Of a DNA stretch of 64,000 nt, positions 40,588-49,420 are shown in pieces. Under the pieces are notes generated by a model, which worked only from the letters and a program-made list of their open reading frames with translations, made no database searches and was not told the DNA's origin. This stretch comes from an uncultured Clostridia bacterium (GTDB lineage Bacteria > Bacillota > Clostridia > Christensenellales > UBA1242), in contig CALWPL010000005.1 of NCBI GenBank assembly GCA_944383405.1, forward strand, positions 40,093 through 104,092, in the 5' to 3' direction. A program made the translations under genes and the position numbers. Each line of letters begins with the position of its first letter. The first letter of the stretch is position 1.

Positions 40588-40596
40588 GGGTATCAT

Positions 40597-41073
40597 ATGA
40601 AAGTTAAATTTTTAAAACATAAATTTGAGTTTATTGTGTTGATTTTTGCGCTTATTATTGCACTAAGTTTTATAGGTTTGGCTTTTATACGATTATATGA
40701 TTTATGGCTTATGAGTGTGTTTGGTTTCGTAGCGTTATGTTTTATACTGTACGAACTTTTTATTGATAAACGAATTTCTTCTATGGTAATATATTCAGAA
40801 CAAGGAATAGAATGTAAATCTTTTAAAAAAATAATTACTTATTTTAAATGGGAAGAGATAACAGAAATTATAGATACAACTAGGGGAAGAAGTTTTCACT
40901 GGTTAACTTTCATAGCAAAAGATAAAAGAATTGATGTTGAATTAACACAAAAGATGTACAATGTAATTATGATATTATGTCCTTATCAAAATTTAAAAAG
41001 AAGAATTGATGATATGGAATGTTTTAAATGGTTTCATAGAAAGAAAAAAGATAAAAATAGTAACGATTTCTAA
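40597..41073 (+). CDS. Putative immunity protein of the RHS toxin
   Basis: 158 residues with two N-terminal helices (about 12-33 and 37-55), then a small beta-rich domain (SMVIYSEQGIECKSF ... YFKWEEITEII ... WLTFIAKDKRIDVEL) like the PH-fold domain of YcxB-type membrane proteins, and a basic tail. It starts 9 bases after the RHS stop with AAGGG upstream. Position right after the variable RHS tip and the membrane location both fit an immunity protein for a membrane-acting tip. There is no direct proof. Confidence 0.6.
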   Translation: MKVKFLKHKFEFIVLIFALIIALSFIGLAFIRLYDLWLMSVFGFVALCFILYELFIDKRISSMVIYSEQGIECKSFKKIITYFKWEEITEIIDTTRGRSFHWLTFIAKDKRIDVELTQKMYNVIMILCPYQNLKRRIDDMECFKWFHRKKKDKNSNDF

Positions 41074-41090
41074 TACTTGAAATATATTGT

Positions 41091-41278
41091 GAGTAGCAGG
41101 CTTTACAATAAATAATCAAAATTATTATTGCAAGAAAAATTTGCAAGGAGATATTATAGGTATTTATGATAATAATATGAATCAAATTGTAAAGTACGAA
41201 TATGACGCCTGGGGAGAACATAAAATTTATTATCTACATAACAATCAAAAAGTTTTTTGTTTAAATAATATGAAGTAA
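41091..41278 (+). pseudogene. Orphan RHS tip fragment
   Basis: Bases 41091-41248 repeat 39569-39726 of the RHS gene with three mismatches in 158 positions (at 41101, 41130 and 41239). The copy stays in frame but has no start codon. After the match it reads only about ten more residues before TAA at 41276. This is the classic remnant of a displaced RHS C-terminal cassette; most of its toxin has been deleted. Confidence 0.85.
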
Positions 41279-41317
41279 AAATTAAAAGTATTTTATTAGA
41301 TATATATATTAATTTTA

Positions 41318-41390
41318 CTACGACAGGGAGTTTACTTGGCTAATAATTTTATCTGTCGTGGTAAATGCCTTATGGCAATTTTTTATTGTT
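41318..41390 (+). terminator. Two hairpins ending the RHS locus
   Basis: CTACGACAG (41318-41326) pairs with CTGTCGTGG (41353-41361). A small TGCC/GGCA hairpin with ATTTTTTATT follows. In the rest of 41279-41459 I see only AT-rich DNA and the SD of the next gene. Confidence 0.6.
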
Positions 41391-41459
41391 TAATTTTATA
41401 AAAAGGTAGCAGAAATATAACTACCTTAGTTTAACAATTCTATAAAAGGAGAAAATTAT

Positions 41460-42593
41460 ATGAGTAATGAAAATGTAATAGGTTTTACGCAATTTGAAGA
41501 TGTTAAGGACAATGATTTTGCAAAGCGAAAACTTTCTATTATTTCTCAGACGCCAAATGAAATGATTGTAAAGGTTTCTAGGGTTAAGGAGTTGTCAGAA
41601 GAAGAGAATAATGCAAGTCTTGTATCAGCGGCGACTTTAAATAATAGGTTTAATGAGATTTCGAGTTCTTTATCAACTAGTTTTAATGCATTGAAAAGCA
41701 CCTTAGAAGGAGACTTTGAAAATCTAGAAGAGTCAATAGACAATAAATTTAATAATTTAACAGAAGATGTAAATAGTTCATTAGCACAAAAGGCTGGTAC
41801 ACTTATAAGCGTAAAAAATGAGAGTGGGGCATACGAGCCGCAGGATGATTTGTATTTTGATTCAAATCCGCAAACGCAGATTACAAATGAAATTAATAAT
41901 AGACAGAGTGCGGATAATGCAATAAATTCAAATATAACAAATATTACAAACAATACCGTGAAAATTAAAAATACAAGTGGTGGATTTGCGGCTGGCAATA
42001 CTGCAAGCGTTACAAGTGGTGGGGCGATTGGAAATAATGCGGTTGCAACAAGCGGGTTTTCTGGTGGAAATAACGCAAAGTCAACAGTTGACTCTATTCA
42101 ACTTGGCATGGGAACAAATACAACTGCAAAAAGCCTTCAAATTTACAATGATAATTTATTTGATGCTAATAGCCATAAATTAGGGTCAGCATTATTAAAT
42201 GCAATTTATCCTGTAGGCTCAGTATATATTAGTGTAGATAATACTCAAAACCCTGAGAATCTATTTGGTGGTAAATGGGTATCATTAGAAGAAGGATATG
42301 CGTTGTGGACAACAACTACTACAGGTACTGGCGGTCAAAAGATTGCAGCAGGGTTGCCTAATATTACTGGAAGTTATCAGGTTTGGAAAGGATGTGAAGA
42401 TATAAATAATAAAGAAGGTGCTTTTTTAAATTCTTCTACACAATCATCGTCCTATGGAGCACATTGCGGAAATACTACTAATGGTAATTTGTTTATTAAT
42501 TTTGATGCTTCAGAGTCAAATAGTATTTATGGGAATTCAACAACTGTTCAGCCACCAGCAATAAGGGTTTTTGCTTGGAGAAGAACCGAATAA
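41460..42593 (+). CDS. Phage tail-collar-like fibre protein
   Basis: 377 residues. A short N-terminal domain is followed by a heptad-rich trimer-type stalk (about 55-110), a beta-roll-like section rich in GNxAxxxSGGNNA (about 165-205), and a C-terminal domain of the phage baseplate/short-tail-fibre type: LLNAIYPVGSVYISVDNTQNPENLFGGKW (about 240-270) and the final PPAIRVFAWRRTE. Such domains form receptor-binding tips. No other phage structural genes are present, so it may be a domesticated fibre that serves with the RHS protein or a stand-alone surface lectin. SD AAAGGAGAA is good. Confidence 0.75.
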   Translation: MSNENVIGFTQFEDVKDNDFAKRKLSIISQTPNEMIVKVSRVKELSEEENNASLVSAATLNNRFNEISSSLSTSFNALKSTLEGDFENLEESIDNKFNNLTEDVNSSLAQKAGTLISVKNESGAYEPQDDLYFDSNPQTQITNEINNRQSADNAINSNITNITNNTVKIKNTSGGFAAGNTASVTSGGAIGNNAVATSGFSGGNNAKSTVDSIQLGMGTNTTAKSLQIYNDNLFDANSHKLGSALLNAIYPVGSVYISVDNTQNPENLFGGKWVSLEEGYALWTTTTTGTGGQKIAAGLPNITGSYQVWKGCEDINNKEGAFLNSSTQSSSYGAHCGNTTNGNLFINFDASESNSIYGNSTTVQPPAIRVFAWRRTE

Positions 42594-42861
42594 TATAAGC
42601 AAATTTTATAAATATAATTTTAGATAACTATTTACTTATTAAAAATAGTATATGACAAATTAGATAAAGTGGAGTTTTAAAAGTAAGTAAATAAAAAATG
42701 TTTTAAAGATTAAAATTTAATCTTATTTTTAGTTGCAATAATAGAACAAATGTTCTAAAATAATTGTGTTGTTTTAATAAAATACTTTTTGTTTTAGCCC
42801 ATGAAAAGATTTATTTTTCAACAAAATCTAAATAAAAAAATTAATTTTATAAGGAGAAGAG

Positions 42862-43353
42862 ATGAAAAATAAAAAAGGAATTCAAAAATCGATTGACGAT
42901 AGTGAAATAACTGAGATTAAGTATTATGACAATATACAAGGGAAGTGGATAAAAGTTAATACGACAAAGCGAATTGCAAGGTTTATGAATACTAGCAAGC
43001 AGCAGCAAAGAAGAAAGCAAAATCAGTACAATTATTTTAATGTTTCCTTTGATAGCGTATTTAGTGAATTTTTAGATGAAAGCAATATGATAGAAGATGC
43101 TTGTTTTCAGTATTTAGGGGAATATGATGAACAGATAGAAAGTTTAAATAGTGTCAAGAATTACAAATTAATAAAGAGTTCTTTTAGGTATTTAACGCCA
43201 GAGCAAAAAGAAGTTATTAGATTAAAATTTTATAAAAACAAGAGTTTAAGAGAGATTGGAGAGATGTTATCTATTTCAAAGCAATCGGTTTTTGAAAGAA
43301 TAAAAAATGCAGAGAAAAACATAAAAAGATTTTTTAAAATAGTTGCTAATTAG
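42862..43353 (+). CDS. Sigma-70 region-4 family protein
   Basis: 163 residues. The C-terminal half is a sigma region 4 helix-turn-helix: LTPEQKEVIRLKFYKNKSLREIGEMLSISKQSVFERIKNAEKNI. The N-terminal YYDNIQGKWIKVNTTKRIARFM part resembles the small sigma-like proteins of Tn916-type elements and phages, which lack region 2. It could control the fibre/RHS genes next to it. SD AAGGAGAAG precedes the ATG. The 268 bases upstream hold only AT-rich DNA. Confidence 0.8.
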   Translation: MKNKKGIQKSIDDSEITEIKYYDNIQGKWIKVNTTKRIARFMNTSKQQQRRKQNQYNYFNVSFDSVFSEFLDESNMIEDACFQYLGEYDEQIESLNSVKNYKLIKSSFRYLTPEQKEVIRLKFYKNKSLREIGEMLSISKQSVFERIKNAEKNIKRFFKIVAN

Positions 43354-43427
43354 GAAGTTTTTTTGTCGTAGCTTTAAGTTGCTTTATAAATTTAAATTAT
43401 GGTATATTATATATTAAAGGAGAATTT

Positions 43428-44141
43428 ATGTTAAAAGCAATCTTATTTGACTTAGATGGAACTTTACTTCCTATGAACGAAGAAGAATTTACAAAAGGAT
43501 ATTTTGGGCTGTTATGTAAAAGGCTAATTCCTTTTGGTTATGATAAAGACACTTTGATAAATACTGTTTGGGCTGGAACAAAAAAGATGATAAAAAATAG
43601 TGGAGAGAAGACGAACGAACAGGTTTTTTGGGAAGAATTTGCAAATGTATATGGGGAAGAAAAACTTAAAGATAAAGAAAAATTTGATGATTTTTATTTA
43701 ACTGATTTTAAGAAAACTAAGGCTTTTTGTAGTAAAAATGAATATGCAAAAAAAATTGTTGATTATGCAAGAAGTAAGGGCTTAAAACTCATTCTTTCTT
43801 CAAATCCAGTTTTTCCACGAGATGGAATGGTTACAAGGCTCAACTTTGTAGGTCTTAGTGAATGTGATTTTGATTATATTACAAGTTATGAAAATTCGCA
43901 TTATTCCAAGCCAAATCCAAAGTATTTTGCTGAGATTTTAGAAAAAAACTCTTTGAGAGCCAACGAAGTTATACTTTTTGGTAATAGTGAGAAAGAAGAT
44001 GTTTTGCCAGCAAGTGAAATTGGAATTAAAGGGTATCTTGTTGGTAATGTATTACTTCAGGGAGACGCAAAAAAGCGAGAAATAACAAACTACGATGACA
44101 TTATATCTGTTATAGACAGCGAGATTAAAAAAGATATTTAA
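43428..44141 (+). CDS. HAD-superfamily hydrolase
   Basis: 237 residues. Motif I FDLDGTLL (7-14) has the nucleophile and general acid aspartates; LILSSNP gives motif II; the lysine is in HYSKPNPKYF; FGNSEKEDVLPA is motif IV (FGNSxxxD). The cap inserted after motif I is helical, giving a phosphatase-type subclass I enzyme. Substrate unknown. AAAGGAGAA precedes the start. Confidence 0.88.
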   Translation: MLKAILFDLDGTLLPMNEEEFTKGYFGLLCKRLIPFGYDKDTLINTVWAGTKKMIKNSGEKTNEQVFWEEFANVYGEEKLKDKEKFDDFYLTDFKKTKAFCSKNEYAKKIVDYARSKGLKLILSSNPVFPRDGMVTRLNFVGLSECDFDYITSYENSHYSKPNPKYFAEILEKNSLRANEVILFGNSEKEDVLPASEIGIKGYLVGNVLLQGDAKKREITNYDDIISVIDSEIKKDI

Positions 44142-44207
44142 TTATTTTAGATAAAAACAGGGTATTAATTGCGTTTTAGGATTATAAATTGAATTGGGGT
44201 TAATCAA

Positions 44208-45665
44208 ATGAAAACATTTTTAAAGTCTCTTCCGCTTTTTCATAAGATTGGTTTTAGTTTATTATTTTTGATAGCACTTTTTCTTATTGTGTTTTTATTT
44301 TCATTTATTGATTTTACTTCCTTTTCAATTGATGTCTTATATTATTCTATCGCATTATTTTTTGTTTTATCTATTTTTGCTGCATTTGGTGTAAGAAAAA
44401 TTGCAAAAGAAAATAGTCCGAGTAAAAAGACAAAGATTATTTTATTTATTGGGATACTTTTACTTGTATTAGTCTTTGCGATTTGCACTTCAAATTATGT
44501 TTCTGGAGACTACTATATTTATTTGGGCAACTGGATAGAAAGTTATAAAAGTTTGAGTTTCAGTGAATGTCTTAATAATATTACAACTATTAGCAATTAT
44601 ACTCCTGTATATAATTACTTTTTAATTATAATTGCAAAACTTGGAGTTAATTCTCTGCATGCTATTAAGTTTGTAACTTTCATTTTTTCGCTTTTGCTTG
44701 TAATTTCTATGGAACTTGTTATATTCTTTGTTAGAAAGTCCGAGTTTAATTTCTTGCGTGCAGCGTGTTTTTTACTTGTACCAACTATTTGTATTGAATA
44801 TTCATTTTGGGGGCAATGCGATGCAATATATACTGCGTTTTGCATACTTGCATTTTATTTTGCGTTAGTAAAAAAATCTAAACTTTCATTTATGTTTGTA
44901 GGTATAGCATTTGCTTTTAAATTCCAATTTTTGTTTATTGTTCCAATTCTTTTTATCATGTTAATTATAAAGGACAAGACAGGCGAAAAATATCTCAAAT
45001 GGAAAGATTTGTGGATTGCACCTATAATGTATGCATTAAATTTCGTACCTTTATTTACTGGGGCTTCGCTAATTGATTTATTATCTGTTTATTTTAGTCA
45101 AGCGGGTTATTATGACAAACTTTCACAATCTTGTGCAAATTTTTGTATTATTTTTGATGTGTTTAATATACAAGGGGGAAGTGTACCATATTATATTATT
45201 ATGATATTAACTATTTTAATCACTCTTTGTCTTATGATTGCACTTATAGTTTACATAGTAAAATTATCAAAGCGTAGAATTCTTGATTACTCTGACTTAG
45301 TGTTTTTTGCAACTGTATTTTCTTTTATCATGGTGTTTTTTATGCCGAAAATGTTAGATAGGTTTTACTTTCTGGCATCAATCTTGGGAATAATACTTGC
45401 TTGTTCAAAGCCAAGTAAAAGTAATGTTTATATATCAATTTTAATTGAGATTGCACTGTTTTTTGTAATGGTTTTATTTTTTAATAATGCATATGATTGG
45501 GTATCTTATGTTTATACACCATTTATGGTATTTGCATTAGTTTTAAATATTATTGTTTTAGGAATTATGGTTTTTGAACTTTTAAATTACAAAAAGAGTG
45601 AAAGTAAGACATTTGAAAGTGAAGAAACAAAAATGTTGGTAGGAAATATGAAAGATGTTATTTAG
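44208..45665 (+). CDS. Integral-membrane GT-C-type glycosyltransferase
   Basis: 485 residues with about 11-12 helices. Signs of a lipid-linked sugar glycosyltransferase: an early external acidic motif in SGDYYIYLGNWIES (about 99-112), WGQCDAIYTAFCILAFYFAL (about 204-223) like the Gpi18/mannosyltransferase group, and MLDRFYFLASILG near 387-399. It would use a polyprenyl-phosphate sugar on the outer face. It follows the HAD gene by 66 bases and may be co-transcribed. The exact family and sugar are uncertain. Confidence 0.7.
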   Translation: MKTFLKSLPLFHKIGFSLLFLIALFLIVFLFSFIDFTSFSIDVLYYSIALFFVLSIFAAFGVRKIAKENSPSKKTKIILFIGILLLVLVFAICTSNYVSGDYYIYLGNWIESYKSLSFSECLNNITTISNYTPVYNYFLIIIAKLGVNSLHAIKFVTFIFSLLLVISMELVIFFVRKSEFNFLRAACFLLVPTICIEYSFWGQCDAIYTAFCILAFYFALVKKSKLSFMFVGIAFAFKFQFLFIVPILFIMLIIKDKTGEKYLKWKDLWIAPIMYALNFVPLFTGASLIDLLSVYFSQAGYYDKLSQSCANFCIIFDVFNIQGGSVPYYIIMILTILITLCLMIALIVYIVKLSKRRILDYSDLVFFATVFSFIMVFFMPKMLDRFYFLASILGIILACSKPSKSNVYISILIEIALFFVMVLFFNNAYDWVSYVYTPFMVFALVLNIIVLGIMVFELLNYKKSESKTFESEETKMLVGNMKDVI

Positions 45666-45687
45666 TTCTAATTGACAAAATTTATAT

Positions 45688-45720
45688 ACTACTTAAATAC
45701 TTTAAAAAGTAGTCGTTTTT
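45688..45720 (+). terminator. Weak terminator between convergent glycosyltransferases
   Basis: ACTACTT pairs with AAGTAGT, followed by CGTTTTTAG. Confidence 0.45.
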
Positions 45721-45796
45721 AGTAATGTAAGTGAGTTTAGCGAATAATTTTTATTATTTACTTAAATTAAAAACTTTTAAAAGATTATATAAAATA

Positions 45797-47227
45797 TTAT
45801 GATTGCTTGCAAAGCACATAATTTTCGTCTTCAAAAATGATTTCTAAATTAGGGTCTCGTAAGATATTGTAATAAGATTTTGACATAATTATATTTGAAT
45901 TATTAGTTAAAATAAATTCTTGATAACCGCCTTTTTCAAGTTGTCTATTTGTTTTCCATTCAAAGCATAAAAGGTGTGCTTGTGTAAGCCCCGTAGTATT
46001 TTCGTCTTGATAGTAAACTGTGGTGTTTGGTTGATAAGGCATTTCTGCTATAAAAACTTGTAATTTATCAGTGTCAACCTTAAAAATTTCTATATTTACT
46101 AGTGTAAAGCCTGTTATAAATAAGACACAAAAAGTGGCAGAAGCGATAATTTTGTATAATTTTTTCAAATTAATATTTTTCAAAAATTGTCCCAAATATG
46201 TCGCCCCAGATATAATTAGAGGTATGGAGATAGGGTATGCATACCATTCAAGTTTTGTTTTAGCAATAGCGAAAATAGTTAGTATACTAATAAAACTTAT
46301 AATACAAATTTTATCAAGATTAGTTAATTTTTCTTTGTGTTTAATTTTGATAATAATAGCGGTGGCAAAAATTATGATACAAAATAGCAAGATAAAATTC
46401 TTTGAGATATTTATTAAGTAAAAAAACGGGTAGCCATTATGACCTTCTATTGAATTTGACGATCTATTTAAAAGGTCGCAGTATATCATTTGTTTAAAAA
46501 ATTCAAGTCCATCAAAAGAATATCTTGCTAAAAACCAAATGAGAATAGGGATAATAGCGCATAAACAAATTGTTATATATTGCCACCATTTTATATTTTT
46601 AAAACCTTTTGTAAATATTAAGTAAAAGAAAGTAATAGGAAGTATGATAAAGGCGTGCCAACTTTTTGTCAAAAAAGCCATTGCAAACATTAGCGCAGTT
46701 AAATGTAGCCAATTAGAGTTTTTAGATGAAAGGTAAAGAGAGATAAAAGACACCCCAAAAAATAATATGAATAAGGCGTCTGCATCTCCAGTTCTTATAT
46801 AGTGCGTGAAGAAAAATACATAACAAGATAAAAACATGAAAAGGGAGATCAGGCTTTCAAATTTGCCTACTTGTTTTTTTACAAATAAGGAAACTAATAG
46901 TGCGAGAATAAAGTAGGAAAGAGCGGAGAAAAATCTTAAAGCAAAGGCGTTATATCCGAATATTTTGTACGCAAAAATTATAAGGTAATAGGAGATTGGT
47001 GGCTTTAAATTCCAGTAATCAATTTCGCCATTATAATAATTTGCTATGTAGTTGTTATTCATAATCATTTCAAAGGCGTTCACACCATGGCGTGCTTCGT
47101 CCCAAGAATAAATTGCGTCAGCACCTAAATTAAAAAAACAGGTAAAAGCAAGTACCGCTAAAATAAAAAACAAAAAATAATAGTAGTATTTTTCTATAAA
47201 AGAAATAAACTTGTTAGTTTGTTCCAT
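45797..47227 (-). CDS. ArnT/PMT-like (GT39/GT83) membrane glycosyltransferase
   Basis: 476 residues, about 11 helices. The first external loop has SWDEARHGVNAFEM with the catalytic-type acidic pair, then YWNLKPPISYYLIIFAYKIFGYNAFALRFFSAL, both hallmarks of ArnT/PMT_2 enzymes that move a sugar from a polyprenyl carrier to a lipid, glycan or protein. A longer reading to a TTG at 47263 is unlikely because that TTG is the first part of the -35 box. No SD: the -10 ends seven bases before the ATG at 47227. It is convergent with the previous glycosyltransferase. Confidence 0.82.
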   Translation of the reverse strand: MEQTNKFISFIEKYYYYFLFFILAVLAFTCFFNLGADAIYSWDEARHGVNAFEMIMNNNYIANYYNGEIDYWNLKPPISYYLIIFAYKIFGYNAFALRFFSALSYFILALLVSLFVKKQVGKFESLISLFMFLSCYVFFFTHYIRTGDADALFILFFGVSFISLYLSSKNSNWLHLTALMFAMAFLTKSWHAFIILPITFFYLIFTKGFKNIKWWQYITICLCAIIPILIWFLARYSFDGLEFFKQMIYCDLLNRSSNSIEGHNGYPFFYLINISKNFILLFCIIIFATAIIIKIKHKEKLTNLDKICIISFISILTIFAIAKTKLEWYAYPISIPLIISGATYLGQFLKNINLKKLYKIIASATFCVLFITGFTLVNIEIFKVDTDKLQVFIAEMPYQPNTTVYYQDENTTGLTQAHLLCFEWKTNRQLEKGGYQEFILTNNSNIIMSKSYYNILRDPNLEIIFEDENYVLCKQS

Positions 47228-47234
47228 ACTTTGT

Positions 47235-47263
47235 AGTTTAATATCTAAATGATGACTAGTCAA
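47235..47263 (-). promoter_or_regulatory. Promoter of the ArnT-like gene, leaderless type
   Basis: Minus strand TTGACT (47263-47258), 17 nt, TAAACT (47240-47235), then 7 nt to ATG. Confidence 0.7.
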
Positions 47264-47324
47264 GGAAAAATAAACTTATAGAGAAATAAAAGACCACATT
47301 GAAAATTATCTTTAAGAAATATAG

Positions 47325-47492
47325 TTGACTGCTACTCACTTAGCCCCACAAATAGTTTTTATTTGTGGGGACCCCAAAAGAAAGGGAACACCCTGATACA
47401 AAACGAAGTTTTGTGTGTTGTATAAACAACACAAGGTGGGGGAAATTAAAAAAAACTAGTAAAGAAAATCTTACTAGTTTTAAATTTGGTAG
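47325..47492. repeat. Structured repeat R1, copy 1
   Basis: A 168-bp unit found again at 55789-55954 with only a few changes, nearly all in loops or linkers. It holds four perfect hairpins: CCCCACAAATA/TATTTGTGGGG (47344-47370), ACAAAAC/GTTTTGT, GTGTTGT/ACAACAC, and AAACTAGTAA/TTACTAGTTT. The middle two are flanked by CACC and GGTG that could close a junction. Read on the minus strand, the last hairpin followed by T-run is the terminator of the adjoining tRNA remnant. No protein is encoded. Confidence 0.8.
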
Positions 47493-47533
47493 GACCAAAG
47501 TGGACTCGAATCACCGACCCCCACCTTATCAGG
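47487..47533 (-). other. Attachment-site remnant A: degenerate tRNA-Ile 3' half
   Basis: Read on the minus strand: CCTGATAAGG (anticodon loop with GAU), variable loop, T-arm with TTCGAGT, acceptor strand and CCA. The 5' half of a tRNA is absent. The T-stem carries an A-C mismatch and the acceptor strand differs from copies B and C, so this copy has decayed. Confidence 0.75.
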
Positions 47534-47617
47534 AAAGTGTATGTTTTTATATTGGTGTGAAAGTTGATTTGTATAAGCATTATAAATAAAGAGATATAAG
47601 CACTTTGAAAACAAAAC

Positions 47618-47678
47618 TGATGTCAAACATTTCTGGTTACCTGACATCAGTTGACATCAAATGTGCTTTTTTGATGTC
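47618..47678. promoter_or_regulatory. Left arm-type repeats of element 1
   Basis: Four copies of the TTTGACATCA/TGATGTCAAA motif core: TGATGTCAAA 47618-47627, TGACATCA 47642-47649, TTGACATCA 47651-47659, TTGATGTC 47671-47678. The same motif is repeated at the right end. The rest of 47534-47798 is AT-rich without a gene. Confidence 0.65.
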
Positions 47679-47798
47679 TATTTATACATCTAAAACTGCC
47701 TAAAACTATACAGGGCTGTTAAAATTGTTTTAGAAAAAAATATAAAATTCAATACAAGACAGATTGAATTATATTATACTCTTTTTAGGAGTAAAACT

Positions 47799-48635
47799 AT
47801 GTCAAATATTAAAGTATTTGAAGATAAGAAAATTAGAACAGAGTGGGATGCTGAAAAAGAAGATTGGTGGTTTTCAGTTGTTGATGTTGTTGCAATTTTA
47901 ACGGATAGTCCAAATCCAAGAAAATATTGGAGTGTTTTAAAAACAAGACTAAAAAAAGAAGGAAGTGAGTTGGCTACAAATTGTAGTCAACTGAAATTGC
48001 AATCGGCTGATGGCAAGTATTATATGCAAGATGTCCTTAATACCAAAGGCATTTTAAGACTTATTCAATCAATCCCAAGTCCAAAGGCAGAACCTTTTAA
48101 ATTATGGCTTGCTCAAGTTGGAAGTGATAGACTTGACGAAATTGCCGACCCAGAAAAAGCAATGCAAAGAGGTGCTGATTTTTATCGTGCTAAAGGTTAT
48201 TCGCCAGAATGGATAACACAAAGACTTCTTTCAATTAAAATTAGAAAAGAACTTACTGACGAATGGAAAGAAAGAGGGATTGAAAAAGAAAGTGACTATG
48301 CAATACTAACAAATGAGATGACAAAAGCTTGGAGTGGCAGAGATGTTAAATCCTATAAGGCACTTAAAAACTTAAAGAAAGAAAGTTTAAGAGATAATAT
48401 GACAGATATTGAACTGACAATCAATCAACTTGCAGAACTTACTACAAAGACTCTTTCTCAACAAGAAAAGCCAGAAACTTTTGCAAAAAGTAAAGATGTT
48501 GCAAGGCGTGGTGGAAAAGTAGCAAAGAATGCCAAAGATGAATTTGAAAAGGCGACAGGCACAAAAGTTGTTTCAAGTGTAAATGCAACAAACAAAAAAC
48601 TCTTAAACACAACTACAAAGAATGAAGAAGAATAA
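47799..48635 (+). CDS. BRO-N domain (phage antirepressor-like) protein
   Basis: 278 residues. The N-terminal BRO domain is clear: IRTEWDAEKEDWWFSVVDVVAILTDSPNPRKYWSVLKTRLKKEG, YMQDVLNTKGILRLIQSIPSPKAEPFKLWLAQVGSDRL. A helical C-terminal region follows (ADFYRAKGYSPEWITQRLLSIKIRKELTDEWKERG) as in DinD-like BRO proteins of phages and mobile elements. These bind DNA or a repressor and often respond to damage or phage. SD TTAGGAG fits. It stands first in the element, behind the arm repeats. Confidence 0.85.
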   Translation: MSNIKVFEDKKIRTEWDAEKEDWWFSVVDVVAILTDSPNPRKYWSVLKTRLKKEGSELATNCSQLKLQSADGKYYMQDVLNTKGILRLIQSIPSPKAEPFKLWLAQVGSDRLDEIADPEKAMQRGADFYRAKGYSPEWITQRLLSIKIRKELTDEWKERGIEKESDYAILTNEMTKAWSGRDVKSYKALKNLKKESLRDNMTDIELTINQLAELTTKTLSQQEKPETFAKSKDVARRGGKVAKNAKDEFEKATGTKVVSSVNATNKKLLNTTTKNEEE

Positions 48636-48798
48636 AAGGCAATGGCAAATTCGCTTATGCTTTTTTATATTAAAAAGATTTTTATCAAGATATCAAATTA
48701 TTTCTGTGATTATTATGTCACAAATGATGAAAAATCAAAGAGAACATTTGACTTTAAAGGACAAAATATATTATTATAAAATCAACAAAGGGGGATTT

Positions 48799-49299
48799 AT
48801 GAAATTTTTAGGTTGGCTTTTTAGCGTTCCAAGCAGGCATTATAGAGATATGCGAAGATATGAAAGAGGGGGTGTTGGTGCAAGAATTTTTGCAATCATC
48901 CTTTCAATGCTTTTTATTGGTGCTGCGCTCGGGCTTGAATATTGGTTTTTGTCGTCATTTATGACAGGTGGTTCGCTTGGCGGTGGAATTGCAAAGGTTG
49001 TTGCATTGCTTTTTATTGGCATTTTCTTTGTTGCAACTTTTATCGCAGCACTTGAATATTGTTGCGTTTATGCTTTCACTGCTTTTGCAATGGCGATTAT
49101 GGGTATGGTATATAAAGCAGAAAAAAGAAAAGCATTGCTTGAAAAAAATCAAAAGAAAATTGAAAATTTGGAAGCAGAACTTGAGACAACTCCAAGTTTA
49201 AAATATAAAAAACTTGACATATTTGTCGGAATTTTTCAAATACTATTAGCAATCGGGCTTTTCGCTGGTGCTATTGCAGTTGCTGTTTTAACTGTTTAA
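48799..49299 (+). CDS. Small multi-helix membrane protein
   Basis: 166 residues. I take the ATG at 48799 because AAAGGGGG lies just upstream; the frame is open back to 48622 but has no ribosome site there and would overlap the BRO gene. An amphipathic arginine-rich start (WLFSVPSRHYRDMRRYERG) precedes three helices (about 30-48, 58-85, 140-162) with a short coiled coil between the last two (KAEKRKALLEKNQKKIENLEAELE). Function unknown; cargo of element 1. Confidence 0.7.
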   Translation: MKFLGWLFSVPSRHYRDMRRYERGGVGARIFAIILSMLFIGAALGLEYWFLSSFMTGGSLGGGIAKVVALLFIGIFFVATFIAALEYCCVYAFTAFAMAIMGMVYKAEKRKALLEKNQKKIENLEAELETTPSLKYKKLDIFVGIFQILLAIGLFAGAIAVAVLTV

Positions 49300-49420
49300 T
49301 AATGAAAAGATAAGTAAATTGCTTGTTATTTTATAATTTTTATGATGTTATAATTCTATAGTTATATGTTGACATTTTTCACAAATAACTCTTTTACTGC
49401 GTATAACAAAAGGAGGATTT

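Noticed and set aside
39493..41221. Two similar minus-strand frames at 39493-39699 and 41024-41221
   Set aside because: They are antisense shadows of the duplicated RHS segment.
47365..47589. A 74-codon frame across R1 and tRNA remnant A
   Set aside because: It reads through hairpins and the tRNA fragment (TKVDSNHRPPPYQ is a common false peptide of antisense tRNA) and lacks an SD.
48622..48798. N-terminal extension of the 166-residue membrane protein
   Set aside because: The strong SD at 48788-48794 marks 48799 as the start; the extension has none and overlaps the BRO gene.
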